From Pseudomonas sp. MRSN 12121 (GTDB lineage Bacteria; Pseudomonadota; Gammaproteobacteria; Pseudomonadales; Pseudomonadaceae): 64,000 nucleotides of DNA. How positions within the stretch are numbered: position 1 is the first letter of the stretch; the number at the start of each line of letters is the position of its first letter. A program made the translations under genes and the position numbers. Positions 1 through 8,106 of this stretch are shown here, piece after piece. The notes below the pieces were generated by a model. The model was not told the origin of the DNA, did not search any database, and worked only from the letters and a program-made list of their open reading frames with translations. The stretch covers positions 1,736,001 through 1,800,000 of the forward strand of contig NZ_CP010892.1 in assembly GCF_000931465.1 (NCBI RefSeq), written 5' to 3'.

Positions 1-17
1 AATGCAGGAGCGTGCCC

Positions 18-839
18 ATGACCAGTGCCGAACTCGCCAGACCCAGCCGTAAACAACGCGTGCGCACCCTGTGGATTTCCGACGTGCACCTGGGCACCCG
101 GGACTGCCAGGCGGAGCACCTGTCGCAGTTCCTCAAGGGCTACCATGCCGACCGGATCTACCTGGTCGGCGACATCATCGACGGCTGGAAACTGCGCGGC
201 GGCATGTACTGGCCCCAGGCACACACCAATGTCATCCGCCGCCTGCTGACCATGAGCAAGCGCGGCACCGAGGTGATCTATGTCACTGGCAACCACGACG
301 AATTCCTGCGCCGTTATTCGAAGCTGATCCTGGGCAATATCCAACTGGTGGACGAGGCGGTGCACGTGACCGCCGATGGCCGGCACTTGCTGGTGATCCA
401 TGGCGACCAGTTCGACGTCATCACGCGTTACCACCGCTGGCTGGCCTTTCTCGGCGATTCGGCCTACGAGTTCACCCTGACCCTCAATCGCTGGCTGAAT
501 CACTGGCGGGCGCGCTACGGCTATGGTTACTGGTCGCTGTCGGCCTACCTCAAGCACAAGGTCAAGACCGCGGTCAGCTTCATCAGCGACTTCGAGGAGG
601 CCATCGCCCACGAATGCGTGAGGCGCGAACTGCACGGCGTGGTGTGCGGGCACATCCACCATGCCGAGATCCGCAAGGTCGGCGAGGTGGATTACCTCAA
701 TTGCGGGGACTGGGTCGAGTCGTGCACGGCCCTGATCGAACACTGGGACGGCAGCATCGAGCTGTATCGCCTGGCCGACGCCCAGGCGCGGGAAGCCCAG
801 CGCAAGGCCGAGCAGGCGAAGGTGGCGGAGCTGGCTTGA
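18..839 (+). CDS. UDP-2,3-diacylglucosamine diphosphatase-like metallophosphoesterase
   Basis: Calcineurin-type metallophosphoesterase of 273 aa. The two-metal motifs appear in order: SDVHLG near residue 25, GDIIDGW, GNHDE, HGDQFD and a late GHIHHAE. This arrangement is typical of the LpxH/YbbF-like family that cleaves UDP-diacylglucosamine or related phospho-substrates. It is longer than classical LpxH, so it is probably one of the LpxH paralogues found in pseudomonads and the substrate is not assured. The ATG at 18 is chosen because an AGGAG lies 7 nt upstream; a GTG at 12 is too close to it. No signal peptide is visible, so it is cytoplasmic or membrane-peripheral. A REP doublet follows the gene. 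Confidence 0.85.
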   Translation: MTSAELARPSRKQRVRTLWISDVHLGTRDCQAEHLSQFLKGYHADRIYLVGDIIDGWKLRGGMYWPQAHTNVIRRLLTMSKRGTEVIYVTGNHDEFLRRYSKLILGNIQLVDEAVHVTADGRHLLVIHGDQFDVITRYHRWLAFLGDSAYEFTLTLNRWLNHWRARYGYGYWSLSAYLKHKVKTAVSFISDFEEAIAHECVRRELHGVVCGHIHHAEIRKVGEVDYLNCGDWVESCTALIEHWDGSIELYRLADAQAREAQRKAEQAKVAELA

Positions 840-863
840 GGATTTGCTCGCCTGATCTGACGT

Positions 864-942
864 TATCGCGGGCAAGCCTCGCTCCTACAGACGCCATGTC
901 CCGGTAGGAGCGAGCGGGCGGCGATCCGACTTGCCCGCGATG
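864..942. repeat. REP doublet (inverted pair)
   Basis: Two inverted copies of the Pseudomonas REP core, TCGCGGGCAAGCCTCGCTCC at about 865-886 and its inverse GTAGGAGCGAGCGGGCGGC...TTGCCCGCGA at 904-940, separated by 15 nt. Similar doublets occur at 5310, 12994, 18275 and 20737. They lie between convergent or non-coupled genes, as expected for REPIN/BIME elements mobilised by RAYT transposases; no RAYT gene is in the window. Confidence 0.85.
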
Positions 943-964
943 GCCTGCGCAGCAGGCCTCAGGA

Positions 965-1555
965 TCAGGCCGGCGCCTGTTCCTGCATGGCCGCCTTGTA
1001 GATCGAGTTTTTCGGCTGGGCGAACAGGCGTTCGAGCATGGGCTCGAAAAAACTCAGGGGCAGGCTGGCGTAGTCCGGGTCGAACGCCGCGGCATCATAC
1101 TTGGCGCAGAATTCGGCGGTCTGCTGGTACAGCGGATGGTCCTTGAATTGCTCGCGCAGGTGCCTGTCCATGCCCAGGTGATGGAAGAAGTAGTAACCCT
1201 GGAAAATCCCGTGCTTTTCCACCATCCACAGGTTCTCGGCGCTGACGAAGGGCTTGAGGATCGCCGCGGCGATGTCCGGGTGGTTATAGGAGCCCAGGGT
1301 GTCGCCGATGTCGTGGAGCAGGGCGCAGACCACGTACTCCTCATCGCGGCCGTCCTGCCAGGCGCGGCTGGCGGTCTGCAGCGAATGGGTCAGGCGGTCC
1401 ACCGGGAAGCCACCGAAATCGCCCTCCAGCAACTTCAGGTGCGCCACGATGCGCGCCGGCAACTGTTTGGCGTAGGCGCTGAAATCCGCGGCGATGATCG
1501 CCCAGTCTTCCTGGGTGCCATCTTTCATGTGGGTGAAGCGGGCATGAGCGTTCAT
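965..1555 (-). CDS. HD domain-containing phosphohydrolase
   Basis: 196-aa protein with a compact HD domain. The signature ALLHDIGD lies near residue 85, a second histidine-rich patch (FFHHLG) in the middle, and the protein is related to the small HD hydrolases found beside Mpo1-like genes. HD enzymes hydrolyse phosphate esters or nucleotides using a divalent metal; the substrate here cannot be inferred. The start at 1555 is supported by AGAGGA about 7 nt upstream. The open frame continues to 2038 but without a ribosome binding site or family similarity. It lies 98 nt downstream of the Mpo1-like gene on the same strand and may be cotranscribed with it. Confidence 0.8.
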   Translation of the reverse strand: MNAHARFTHMKDGTQEDWAIIAADFSAYAKQLPARIVAHLKLLEGDFGGFPVDRLTHSLQTASRAWQDGRDEEYVVCALLHDIGDTLGSYNHPDIAAAILKPFVSAENLWMVEKHGIFQGYYFFHHLGMDRHLREQFKDHPLYQQTAEFCAKYDAAAFDPDYASLPLSFFEPMLERLFAQPKNSIYKAAMQEQAPA

Positions 1556-1653
1556 CGGCAATCCTCTTGGTGTTTTTGGCGCGACGCCTGGAGTGTATGC
1601 CTTGGATCCAATCCTGCACTGGCTGCACGGGACGGCTTGCTGTCCGACCGGGC

Positions 1654-1965
1654 CTAGAACGGCACTTTGCCCAGCAACATGTCGCGGTACATGACGAAGT
1701 CGCCCAGGAGGCTGTAGAGCGGATGCTGGAAGGTGGCCGGGCGGTTTTTCTCGAAGAAGAAATGCCCGACCCAGGCGAAGCTGTAGCCGGCCAGGGGCAG
1801 GGCCAGCAGCAACATCCACGCGCCTTTGCCGATGGCGAAGGCCAGGATGAAAATCACCAGGCTGGTACCGACGAAGTGCAGGCGCCGGCAGGCGCTGTTG
1901 CTGTGTTCGCTCAGGTAATAGGGGTAGAACTCGGCGAAGCTGTTGAATTGCTTGATGTTGTCCAC
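1654..1965 (-). CDS. Mpo1-like (DUF962) membrane protein
   Basis: 103-aa protein of the Mpo1/DUF962 family. The conserved pattern is an N-terminal YPYYLSEHSN, then RRLHFVGT before a first membrane segment (LVIFILAFAIG), a second segment (MLLLALPLAGYSFAWVG), the HFFFEKNRPATF motif and a C-terminal D...MYRDM. Yeast Mpo1 is an Fe(II)-dependent dioxygenase in alpha-oxidation of 2-hydroxy fatty acids, and the histidines in LHFVGT and GHFFFEKN are the expected ligands. The bacterial function is not established. It is divergent from the AraC-type regulator; the 163-nt gap between them should hold both promoters. Confidence 0.82.
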   Translation of the reverse strand: MDNIKQFNSFAEFYPYYLSEHSNSACRRLHFVGTSLVIFILAFAIGKGAWMLLLALPLAGYSFAWVGHFFFEKNRPATFQHPLYSLLGDFVMYRDMLLGKVPF

Positions 1966-2128
1966 GACTGCACGCTCTGTGGTTATTGTTCTGTCGGCGG
2001 GGATACTCGGCGGGGAGCCTGTTTGAGTCTAGAGTCATCGATGGCTGTAGCCAGTGACAATAGGCGCCACTTTAGTATCCTTGGAAAATCGGCCGTAGCA
2101 TGCGCCTCATCATGTAAAAGAGCCCACC

Positions 2129-3190
2129 ATGAGCGAACGAACGACTTCTGCAAGCTGGGCGCTGGGCATTGTCAAGGCCCTGGAAATGGACGGCCTGGAT
2201 TGCCGGGCATTGTTCAAGCAGGTCGGGCTCGACTACGCGGCGCTGGAGGACCCGGACGCGCGCTTTCCCCAGGACTCGATGACCCGCCTCTGGCAGCGTG
2301 CGGTGGAGCAGTCCGGCAACCCGGCGATCGGCTTGAACATGGGCAAGGTGGTGCGCCCTGCGTCGTTCAATGTCGCCGGTTATGCGTTGATGTCCAGCCG
2401 TACCCTGGCCGAAGGATTCCAGCGCCTGGTGCGTTATCAGCGGATCATCGCGGAAAGCGCGGACCTGAGCTTCCAACTGTTACCTGAAGGTTATGCGCTG
2501 ATTCTGACGGTGCATGGCGATCACCTGCCGCCGACCCGGCAAAGCGCCGAGGCTTCGCTGGCCTGTGCGCTGGCGCTGTGCGGCTGGCTGACCGGCCGTA
2601 CGCTGCAACCGCGGCAGGTGCTGATACAGGGCGCCGCGCCGCTCGACCTGGAGCCCTACAGGCAGGCCTTTCATGCGCCGCTGCTGTTCAACGCGCCCTA
2701 TGACGCACTGATTTTCGAGCGCGCCGACATGGAGGCGGCGCTCCCCACCGCCAACGAAGCCATGGCGCGCTTGCATGACCGCTTCGCCGGCGAGTACCTG
2801 GCGCGTTTTTCCGAAAGCCGGGTGACCCACAAGGCGCGCCAGGCACTGTGCCGGTTGCTGCCCCAGGGCGAGCCGAAGCGAGAGATCGTGGCCCAGACCC
2901 TGCACCTGTCGCAGCGCACCCTGCAGCGGCGATTGCAGGAGGAAGGCACCAGTTTCCAGACCTTGCTCGACGACACCCGCCGCGAACTGGCCGAGCAGTA
3001 TCTGGCCCAGCCGAGCATGACTCTGCTGGAGATTGCCTACCTGTTGGGGTTTGCCGATCCGAGCAATTTCTTTCGCGCTTTCCGCCGCTGGTTCGACGCC
3101 ACGCCCGGCGAATACCGGGCGCGGCTGCTGGAGAGCGAGGCGGCGATCAGTGACGCCAGAACGCCGGAATACACAACACGAACACGGTGA
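2129..3190 (+). CDS. AraC-family transcriptional regulator
   Basis: 353-aa regulator. Residues about 1-200 match the Arabinose_bd-type N-terminal domain common in pseudomonad AraC proteins such as OruR-like regulators. Residues about 240-335 form the AraC HTH pair, with VAQTLHLSQRTLQRRLQEEG in the first helix-turn-helix and LGFADPSNFFRAFRRWFDATPGEYR in the second, which is the family signature. The effector and targets are unknown. The 3' end overlaps the 3' end of the convergent trkH by 44 nt, so the last 14 codons are read on both strands. Confidence 0.88.
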   Translation: MSERTTSASWALGIVKALEMDGLDCRALFKQVGLDYAALEDPDARFPQDSMTRLWQRAVEQSGNPAIGLNMGKVVRPASFNVAGYALMSSRTLAEGFQRLVRYQRIIAESADLSFQLLPEGYALILTVHGDHLPPTRQSAEASLACALALCGWLTGRTLQPRQVLIQGAAPLDLEPYRQAFHAPLLFNAPYDALIFERADMEAALPTANEAMARLHDRFAGEYLARFSESRVTHKARQALCRLLPQGEPKREIVAQTLHLSQRTLQRRLQEEGTSFQTLLDDTRRELAEQYLAQPSMTLLEIAYLLGFADPSNFFRAFRRWFDATPGEYRARLLESEAAISDARTPEYTTRTR

Positions 3191-4601
3191 TGATTTCCAG
3201 TCGGCCGAGCAACATGCCCAGGGACAGGATCCACTTGGCGGCGTCCGGCAGGGTGGCGAAGTTGCCGGCCGGACCGATGGTTTCGCCCAGGCCCGGGCCC
3301 ACCCCCGACACCGTACTGGCCGCGCCGGTCAGGGCGGTCATCCAGTCCACGCCCAGTAGCGACAGGGCCAGGGCAATCACGCAGATGGTGATGGCGAAGA
3401 AGAACGAGAAGGTCAGGATCGAGCGGACGATTTCTTCGTCGAGACGGTGGCCGTTGTACTTCTGCTTGATCACCGCGCGTGGGTGAATCAGCTGGTTCAG
3501 GTTGGCCTTGAGCAGGATGTAGGCGACCTGGAAGCGGAAGATCTTGATCCCGCCGGCGGTCGAGCCGGAGCAGCCGCCGACGAAGCCCAGATAGAAAAAC
3601 AGCATCAGCGAGAAATTGCCCCACAGGCTGTAGTCGCCGAGGGCGAAACCGGTGGTGGTGACCACCGAGGTGACGTTCAGCGCCACGTGGCGCAGGGCAT
3701 CCAGCCAATGCAGCTGGGTGGTCCACCAGTACCAGGTGCCGAGTACCAGCCAGGTCACCAGCAGCATCCCCAGCAGGCCCTGGACCTGCTGGTCCTTGAT
3801 CAGCGCCCGACGGTTGCCGCGCAAGGTGGCGACGTACAGGGTGAACGGCATGCTGCCGAGGATCATCACCACCACCGCGACCCAGTGCACCGCCGGCTGC
3901 GGCCAGTGCGCCAGCGAGCTGTCGGAGGTGGAGAAACCGCCGGTGGAAATCGCCGACATCGCATGGTTGATCGCGTCGAACGGGCTCATCCCGGCCCACC
4001 AGAAAGCCAGGCTGCCGAGGATGGTGATGCCGACATAAGCCGCCACGATCAGCCGCGCCACCATGTGCGAGCGCGGCATGACCTTTTCCGAGCGGTCCGA
4101 GGACTCGGTCTGGAACAGGCGCATGCCGCCGATGCGCAGCAGCGGCAGGATCGCCACCGCCATGCCGATGAAGCCGATGCCGCCGAGCCAGTGCAGCAGC
4201 GAGCGCCACATCAGGATGCCCGGCGACATGCTGTCCAGGCCGCTGAGCACCGTGGCGCCGGTGGCGGTGATGCCGGACATGCTCTCGAAGAACGAGTCGG
4301 TGTAGCTGATGTGCTGGGTCAGCAGGAAGGGCAGGGCGGCGAAGATGCACACCACCAGCCAGCTGGAGACCGTCAGCAGGTACATGTCGCGCGGACGCAG
4401 GTGCACGTGTTCCGGGCGGCCGGGTATCACCAGGGCCAGGCCGGCGACGAAGGTGATCATGCTGGCCCAGAGGAACGAGGGCAGGTCGCCGGTGCGCTCG
4501 AACCACACCAGTGTCGCCATCGGGATGACCATGGCGATGGCCAGGGTGATCAGGAAAATGCCGATGATGAAACCAATGATCCGTAGGGTCGGCAACGCCA
4601 T
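3147..4601 (-). CDS. trkH: TrkH-family potassium uptake channel
   Basis: 484-aa integral membrane subunit of the Trk K+ uptake system. The four pore-loop repeats carrying selectivity-filter glycines are visible in order: GITATGATV, SAISTGGFS, VVTTTGFA and STVSGVGPG. Multiple hydrophobic helices lie between them, and the length matches TrkH/KtrB proteins. It would work with a cytoplasmic TrkA NAD-binding regulator encoded elsewhere. The start at 4601 (MALPTLRIIGF) is chosen because upstream residues lack family character. The gene is convergent with, and overlaps, the AraC regulator. Confidence 0.93.
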   Translation of the reverse strand: MALPTLRIIGFIIGIFLITLAIAMVIPMATLVWFERTGDLPSFLWASMITFVAGLALVIPGRPEHVHLRPRDMYLLTVSSWLVVCIFAALPFLLTQHISYTDSFFESMSGITATGATVLSGLDSMSPGILMWRSLLHWLGGIGFIGMAVAILPLLRIGGMRLFQTESSDRSEKVMPRSHMVARLIVAAYVGITILGSLAFWWAGMSPFDAINHAMSAISTGGFSTSDSSLAHWPQPAVHWVAVVVMILGSMPFTLYVATLRGNRRALIKDQQVQGLLGMLLVTWLVLGTWYWWTTQLHWLDALRHVALNVTSVVTTTGFALGDYSLWGNFSLMLFFYLGFVGGCSGSTAGGIKIFRFQVAYILLKANLNQLIHPRAVIKQKYNGHRLDEEIVRSILTFSFFFAITICVIALALSLLGVDWMTALTGAASTVSGVGPGLGETIGPAGNFATLPDAAKWILSLGMLLGRLEIITVFVLCIPAFWRH

Positions 4602-4721
4602 GAGGTCCGCTCGGGGCTGATAAGGAGGGCGCCATTCTACCTGCGGGGCAAAGCATGTAAACCGGCATCCGGAAGGCACTTATCGGTAGAATGGCCGGAC
4701 ATTTTTTTCAGGAGGTGGCCG

Positions 4722-5288
4722 ATGGAGGCTCTCGACGCATTGCTCAACCGTGTTTCCGTACCGCGTTTGCTGGACCCGGCGCCGACGGCGGAGCAGCGCG
4801 AAGTGCTGTTTGCGGCGGCATTGCGTGCCCCGGATCATGGCCAGTTGCGGCCGTGGCGGTTTCTGACCGTCGAGGGCCAGACTCGCGAGCAGTTGGGCGA
4901 GCTGTTGGTCGAGGCGGTGCAGTTGCAGGGCGGCGAAGTGACCCAGGCGGCCCTGGACAAGGCCCGGGCGATGCCGCTGCGTGCACCGTTGGTGGTGGTC
5001 GTGGTGGCGCGCCTGCAAGATCACGTCAAGGTCCCGAAGTCGGAACAACTGCTGGCGGCCGGTTGCGCCGCGCATAGCATCCTGCTGGCGGCCTACGCCC
5101 AGGGCATCGGCGCCGTGTGGCGGACCGGCGAGCTGTCCTATTCGCCTCATGTGGCCAAGGGCCTGGGCCTGGGCGCGGACGAGGAAATCATCGCCTTCCT
5201 GTATCTGGGCACACCGCAGAACGAACCGCGGATCGCGCCCAAGGTGGATACGGCGGAGTTCGTCAGTGCCTGGTCGGGCAAGGCCTGA
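4722..5288 (+). CDS. Nitroreductase family protein (YdjA-like)
   Basis: 188-aa flavin oxidoreductase of the compact YdjA subgroup of nitroreductases. Visible features are an N-terminal RVSVPRLLDPAPT, the FMN-binding APDHGQLRPWRF motif, a central AAYAQGIGAVWRTGE and a C-terminal FLYLGTP motif. These enzymes bind FMN as homodimers and reduce nitro groups or quinones with NAD(P)H; the physiological substrate is unknown. The ribosome binding site is GGAGG about 7 nt before the ATG. The gene is divergent from trkH and followed by a REP doublet. Confidence 0.88.
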   Translation: MEALDALLNRVSVPRLLDPAPTAEQREVLFAAALRAPDHGQLRPWRFLTVEGQTREQLGELLVEAVQLQGGEVTQAALDKARAMPLRAPLVVVVVARLQDHVKVPKSEQLLAAGCAAHSILLAAYAQGIGAVWRTGELSYSPHVAKGLGLGADEEIIAFLYLGTPQNEPRIAPKVDTAEFVSAWSGKA

Positions 5289-5309
5289 GCGTAAACCGTG
5301 TTGTAACCA

Positions 5310-5412
5310 ATCGCGGGCAAGCCTCGCTCCTACAGGTTGATGTCGTTCGCCACTGTTGCGAACACCTTGAATCCGTAGGAACGAGCGGGCGGCGATCCGG
5401 CTTGCCCGCGAA
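5310..5412. repeat. REP doublet
   Basis: Inverted REP pair: TCGCGGGCAAGCCTCGCTCC at 5311-5330 and the inverse copy GTAGGAACGAGCGGGCGGCG...CTTGCCCGCGA at 5375-5412, with a 40-nt spacer. It separates the convergent nitroreductase and cpxA-like genes. Confidence 0.85.
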
Positions 5413-5417
5413 GCTAT

Positions 5418-6758
5418 TCAGGCCTGAGGAGGAATTCCGGGCACCAGGGGCAATTCCAGGCTGGCGATAAAGCCTCCCTGGGGATGGTTGTCCAGGACCA
5501 GGCTGCCGCCGTGGCGTTCCGCGGCGCGGCGGGCGATGGCCAGGCCCAGTCCGTGGCCGGGCGCGGTCTGTCCCGGGGCCCGGTAAAACGGTTCGCCCAG
5601 CAGGCCCAGGTGTTCGGCGTCGACGCCGGGGCCGTGGTCGCGAACGCTGAGCACGATATGGTCTCCCTGGCGCAATGCCAGCACCTCGATCGGTTGCCCG
5701 GCCGGGTTGAAACGCTGGGCATTGCGCAACAGATTATCCACCGCCCGTTCGATCATGGTCGGCCAGCCCTTGAGGCTGAGCTGCGATTCGGCCTGGATCA
5801 GCACCGGCTGCTCCGGACACGCCAGTTGGGCGTCTTTCTGCAGGTTGCCGAGCAGGGCATTGAGGTCGACCTCTTCGGCGCTGGCGTTGTCGGCGTCGAC
5901 CCGGGCCAGCACCAGGATTTCGCTGATCAGCGCTTCCAGGCGATCGCACTCGCGGGTCAGGCGCGGCCAGAGGCGTTCCCGCTCCTCGGCACTGGCGCGC
6001 TCGGCCAACGCCAGGGCGATACGCAAGCGCGCCAGCGGCGAGCGCAATTCGTGGGAGACATCCCGCAGCAGCTGGCGCTGGCTGCCGATCAGGCTTTGCA
6101 GGCGCGAGCCCATGCGGTTGAAGTCCTTGGCCAGCACGCCGAATTCGTCACGGCGATCGGCCAGGCGGGCCAGGCTGTTCTGCTGGTAGGTGGTTTGCCC
6201 GAGATCGTGCACCGCGCCGCGCAGTCGGCTCAGGGGGCGGGTGATGGACAGGGTCACCAGCAGGCTGAACAGGGTCAGCACCACCAGCGCGATGGTCAGG
6301 GCACTCAGCGGCCACATCAGGCTGTCACGGTGCCAGGCACCCAGCTCCGGATGCGGGATCCGGTAGATCATCAGGTAGGTGTCGCCGGTCTTGGGGCTGG
6401 TGTATTCGGTGGTCAGGCGGCGCCAGGGCAGGCGCCGGTCGTCGTTGTTCTGTCGGGCTTCCAAGGCTGCCGCGCGCCGCGGGAAGGTGCCGCGGACCAC
6501 CGGGTCGCCGCTTTCGTTGAGTACCTGCACGTCGATATGGTACTGGCGCTTGCGCTGCTGGAGGATTTCCTGCGCCGCGTCTTCGCCTTGTTCATCGTAG
6601 GTCCGGGTCCATTCCTCGGCGAGGGTATTGAGCCCCGGGTGGCGACTGAGGATCCAGGCATCCTGGTTCAGCATGTGCCCAAGCAGAATCGACAGCCCTG
6701 CAACCAGGGCGATGGCCAGCCAGAAACTGGCCAGGATGCGCCAGAACAATGAACGCAC
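5418..6758 (-). CDS. cpxA: Sensor histidine kinase, CpxA type
   Basis: 446-aa inner-membrane kinase. TM1 is at residues 8-30, a periplasmic loop of about 115 residues follows, and TM2 is near 148-172. HAMP comes next (SITRPLSRL), then the HisKA box RDVSHELRSPLARLR with phospho-acceptor His236, and an HATPase domain with N box DNLLRNAQRF, G1 DHGPGV and G2 GLGLAI. The start codon is GTG at 6758, preceded by GAGGA. The order response regulator - LTXXQ protein - kinase matches the P. aeruginosa PA3204-PA3206 Cpx locus. A hairpin with a short T-run lies just upstream of the gene and may lower its transcription relative to the LTXXQ gene. Confidence 0.87.
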   Translation of the reverse strand: MRSLFWRILASFWLAIALVAGLSILLGHMLNQDAWILSRHPGLNTLAEEWTRTYDEQGEDAAQEILQQRKRQYHIDVQVLNESGDPVVRGTFPRRAAALEARQNNDDRRLPWRRLTTEYTSPKTGDTYLMIYRIPHPELGAWHRDSLMWPLSALTIALVVLTLFSLLVTLSITRPLSRLRGAVHDLGQTTYQQNSLARLADRRDEFGVLAKDFNRMGSRLQSLIGSQRQLLRDVSHELRSPLARLRIALALAERASAEERERLWPRLTRECDRLEALISEILVLARVDADNASAEEVDLNALLGNLQKDAQLACPEQPVLIQAESQLSLKGWPTMIERAVDNLLRNAQRFNPAGQPIEVLALRQGDHIVLSVRDHGPGVDAEHLGLLGEPFYRAPGQTAPGHGLGLAIARRAAERHGGSLVLDNHPQGGFIASLELPLVPGIPPQA

Positions 6759-6776
6759 GGGAAGTCCTCGAACGGG

Positions 6777-6805
6777 AAAAAGCCCAGTGGGGGCACCACT
6801 GGGCT
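6777..6805 (-). terminator. Intra-operon hairpin (attenuator) between cpxP-like and cpxA
   Basis: Read on the minus strand, AGCCCAGTGG, a 5-nt loop and CCACTGGGCT form a perfect 10-bp stem followed by TTTTCCCG. It sits between the LTXXQ gene and the kinase gene, so it would act as a partial terminator within the operon. Confidence 0.6.
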
Positions 6806-6823
6806 GGGCTGATTGCTAGAGCA

Positions 6824-7261
6824 TTATTGCGCTTTTTGCGGCTGCTGCGCTTTCCAGGCCTTGAATTCGGCCCACTCCGCACGGCGTTCGGCCTGTTTTT
6901 TCTGAATCGCGTCGAACTCTTTCTGTTGTTCCGGCTTGAGCAGGGCGCGGATATCCGCCTGGGTTTTCTGGCGCTTGGCGGCGAGCTCGTCCTGCATGGC
7001 TTTCTGGTCGGCTGGCGACAGTTTTTCCAGGTACTTCTGCACCAGTTGCTTGCGTTCGTGCATCTGCTCGCCCATCAGCTTGCGGATCTGCTGGCGCTGT
7101 TCGCGGCTCAGGTCCAGCTGGCTGTACGGGCCTTTGTCACGCATGTGTTCACTGTGCCGTGGGCCATCCATCGGCCCCATCGGGCCCGGGCCTTCGGGCA
7201 TGGCCATGGCCACGGTCGGCAGGGCGGCGGCGAACATCAGAGCGATCAGGGTCTTGCGCAT
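6824..7261 (-). CDS. Periplasmic LTXXQ-motif protein, Spy/CpxP family
   Basis: 145-aa secreted protein. A signal peptide (KTLIALMFAAALPTVAMA) is followed by a Met/Pro/Gly-rich segment and a helical domain with degenerate LTXXQ repeats (LDLSREQ and LSPADQ). These are the hallmark of Spy/CpxP proteins, which form cradle-like dimers that chaperone periplasmic proteins and dampen the Cpx sensor. A strong AAGGAG lies 8 nt before the ATG at 7261. It sits between cpxR and cpxA, and a Cpx-type box lies 84 nt upstream, consistent with autoregulation by the response regulator. Confidence 0.85.
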   Translation of the reverse strand: MRKTLIALMFAAALPTVAMAMPEGPGPMGPMDGPRHSEHMRDKGPYSQLDLSREQRQQIRKLMGEQMHERKQLVQKYLEKLSPADQKAMQDELAAKRQKTQADIRALLKPEQQKEFDAIQKKQAERRAEWAEFKAWKAQQPQKAQ

Positions 7262-7344
7262 GGTGTATCTCCTTGTCTCGTTCCCGGTCAGTTCCGGATG
7301 AGTGCAGATTACGGAGATCAAGGTCAGCGGCGGTCAGCGAAGGG

Positions 7345-7360
7345 TAAAGCTTGGGTAAAG
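7345..7360 (+). promoter_or_regulatory. Putative CpxR box
   Basis: GTAAA-N6-GTAAA at 7345-7349 and 7356-7360 fits the CpxR consensus known from enterobacteria (two GTAAA half-sites 4-8 nt apart). On the minus strand it reads as direct CTTTACCC repeats with an 11-nt period. Next to it is a second direct repeat, GGTCAGCG at 7323-7330 and 7333-7340. The site is upstream of the LTXXQ gene and downstream of cpxR. Confidence 0.65.
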
Positions 7361-7421
7361 AGGTTTTTTGGCGAAACTGACATAACCCCTGGCGGCGCCC
7401 CCTCCAGCTCGGCGCCCGGGG

Positions 7422-8099
7422 TCACAGGCTGTAGTAGTAGCCGCGGCTGCGCAGGGCGACGATGCGTGGGCGGCCGTCGGGGTGCGGGCCGATTTTCTTG
7501 CGCAGGTTGCTGACGTGCATGTCCAGGCTGCGGTCGTACAGAGTCAGCTTGCGGCCCAGGGCGATCTGCGCCAGTTCCTGCTTGTCCAGCGGTTCGCCGG
7601 GTTGCTTGAGCAGGGCTTCGAGCAAGCGGCTTTCGGAGACGGTGAGGGTGATGTCCTGTTCGTCGATGCTGACCACTCCGCGCACCGGGCTGAAGCACAA
7701 GTCGCCCAGTTCCATCTGGCTGGAGACCGCGGCGGGATGGCTGCGGCGCAGCACGGCGCGCAGGCGGGCTGTCAGTTCGCGGGGGTCGCAGGGCTTGGCC
7801 AGGTAGTCGTCGGCGCCCAGTTCCAGGCCGAGGATGCGGTCCAGGGGCTCGCCGCGGGCCGAGAGCATCAGCACCGGCAAGTCCGGATGGTCGCTGCGCA
7901 GTTGCTTGAGTAATTCCAGGCCGCTGCCGTCGGGCAGCATCACATCCAGCACCACGGCCGCCGGCGCATGATCCGCCAGGGCACGGCGGGCGCTCAGCCC
8001 ATCGTGGCAGGCCCGCACCTGAAACCCTTCCTGGCCCAGCCAACTGGTCAGGAGCTCGCACAGCTCCTGGTCATCGTCAATCAGTAACAGGTCGCTCAT
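7422..8099 (-). CDS. cpxR: Response regulator, CpxR type (OmpR/PhoB family)
   Basis: 225-aa two-component regulator. The receiver domain has acidic pocket IDDD at residues 7-10, phospho-acceptor Asp52 in VVLDVMLPDG, and a conserved Lys in DDYLAKPC. The C-terminal winged-helix DNA-binding domain contains LTVSESRLLEALLKQPGE and DMHVSNLRKKIG, the OmpR-family recognition region. It starts 7 nt after the stop of the upstream coiled-coil protein gene, so the two are translationally close. A probable target site (GTAAA pair) lies just downstream, in front of the LTXXQ gene. Confidence 0.88.
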   Translation of the reverse strand: MSDLLLIDDDQELCELLTSWLGQEGFQVRACHDGLSARRALADHAPAAVVLDVMLPDGSGLELLKQLRSDHPDLPVLMLSARGEPLDRILGLELGADDYLAKPCDPRELTARLRAVLRRSHPAAVSSQMELGDLCFSPVRGVVSIDEQDITLTVSESRLLEALLKQPGEPLDKQELAQIALGRKLTLYDRSLDMHVSNLRKKIGPHPDGRPRIVALRSRGYYYSL

Positions 8100-8106
8100 G
8101 AATCAC

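Noticed and set aside
1556..2038. 5' extension of the HD-protein frame to 2038 on the minus strand
   Set aside because: It would overlap the Mpo1-like gene in another frame, has no ribosome binding site at 2038, and its translation is Gln/Arg/Pro-rich shadow sequence. The AGAGGA before 1555 supports the shorter protein.
3447..4586. Plus-strand open frame of 379 codons inside trkH
   Set aside because: His/Gln/Asp/Arg-rich translation typical of antisense shadow in GC-rich DNA; trkH has clear pore motifs on the minus strand.
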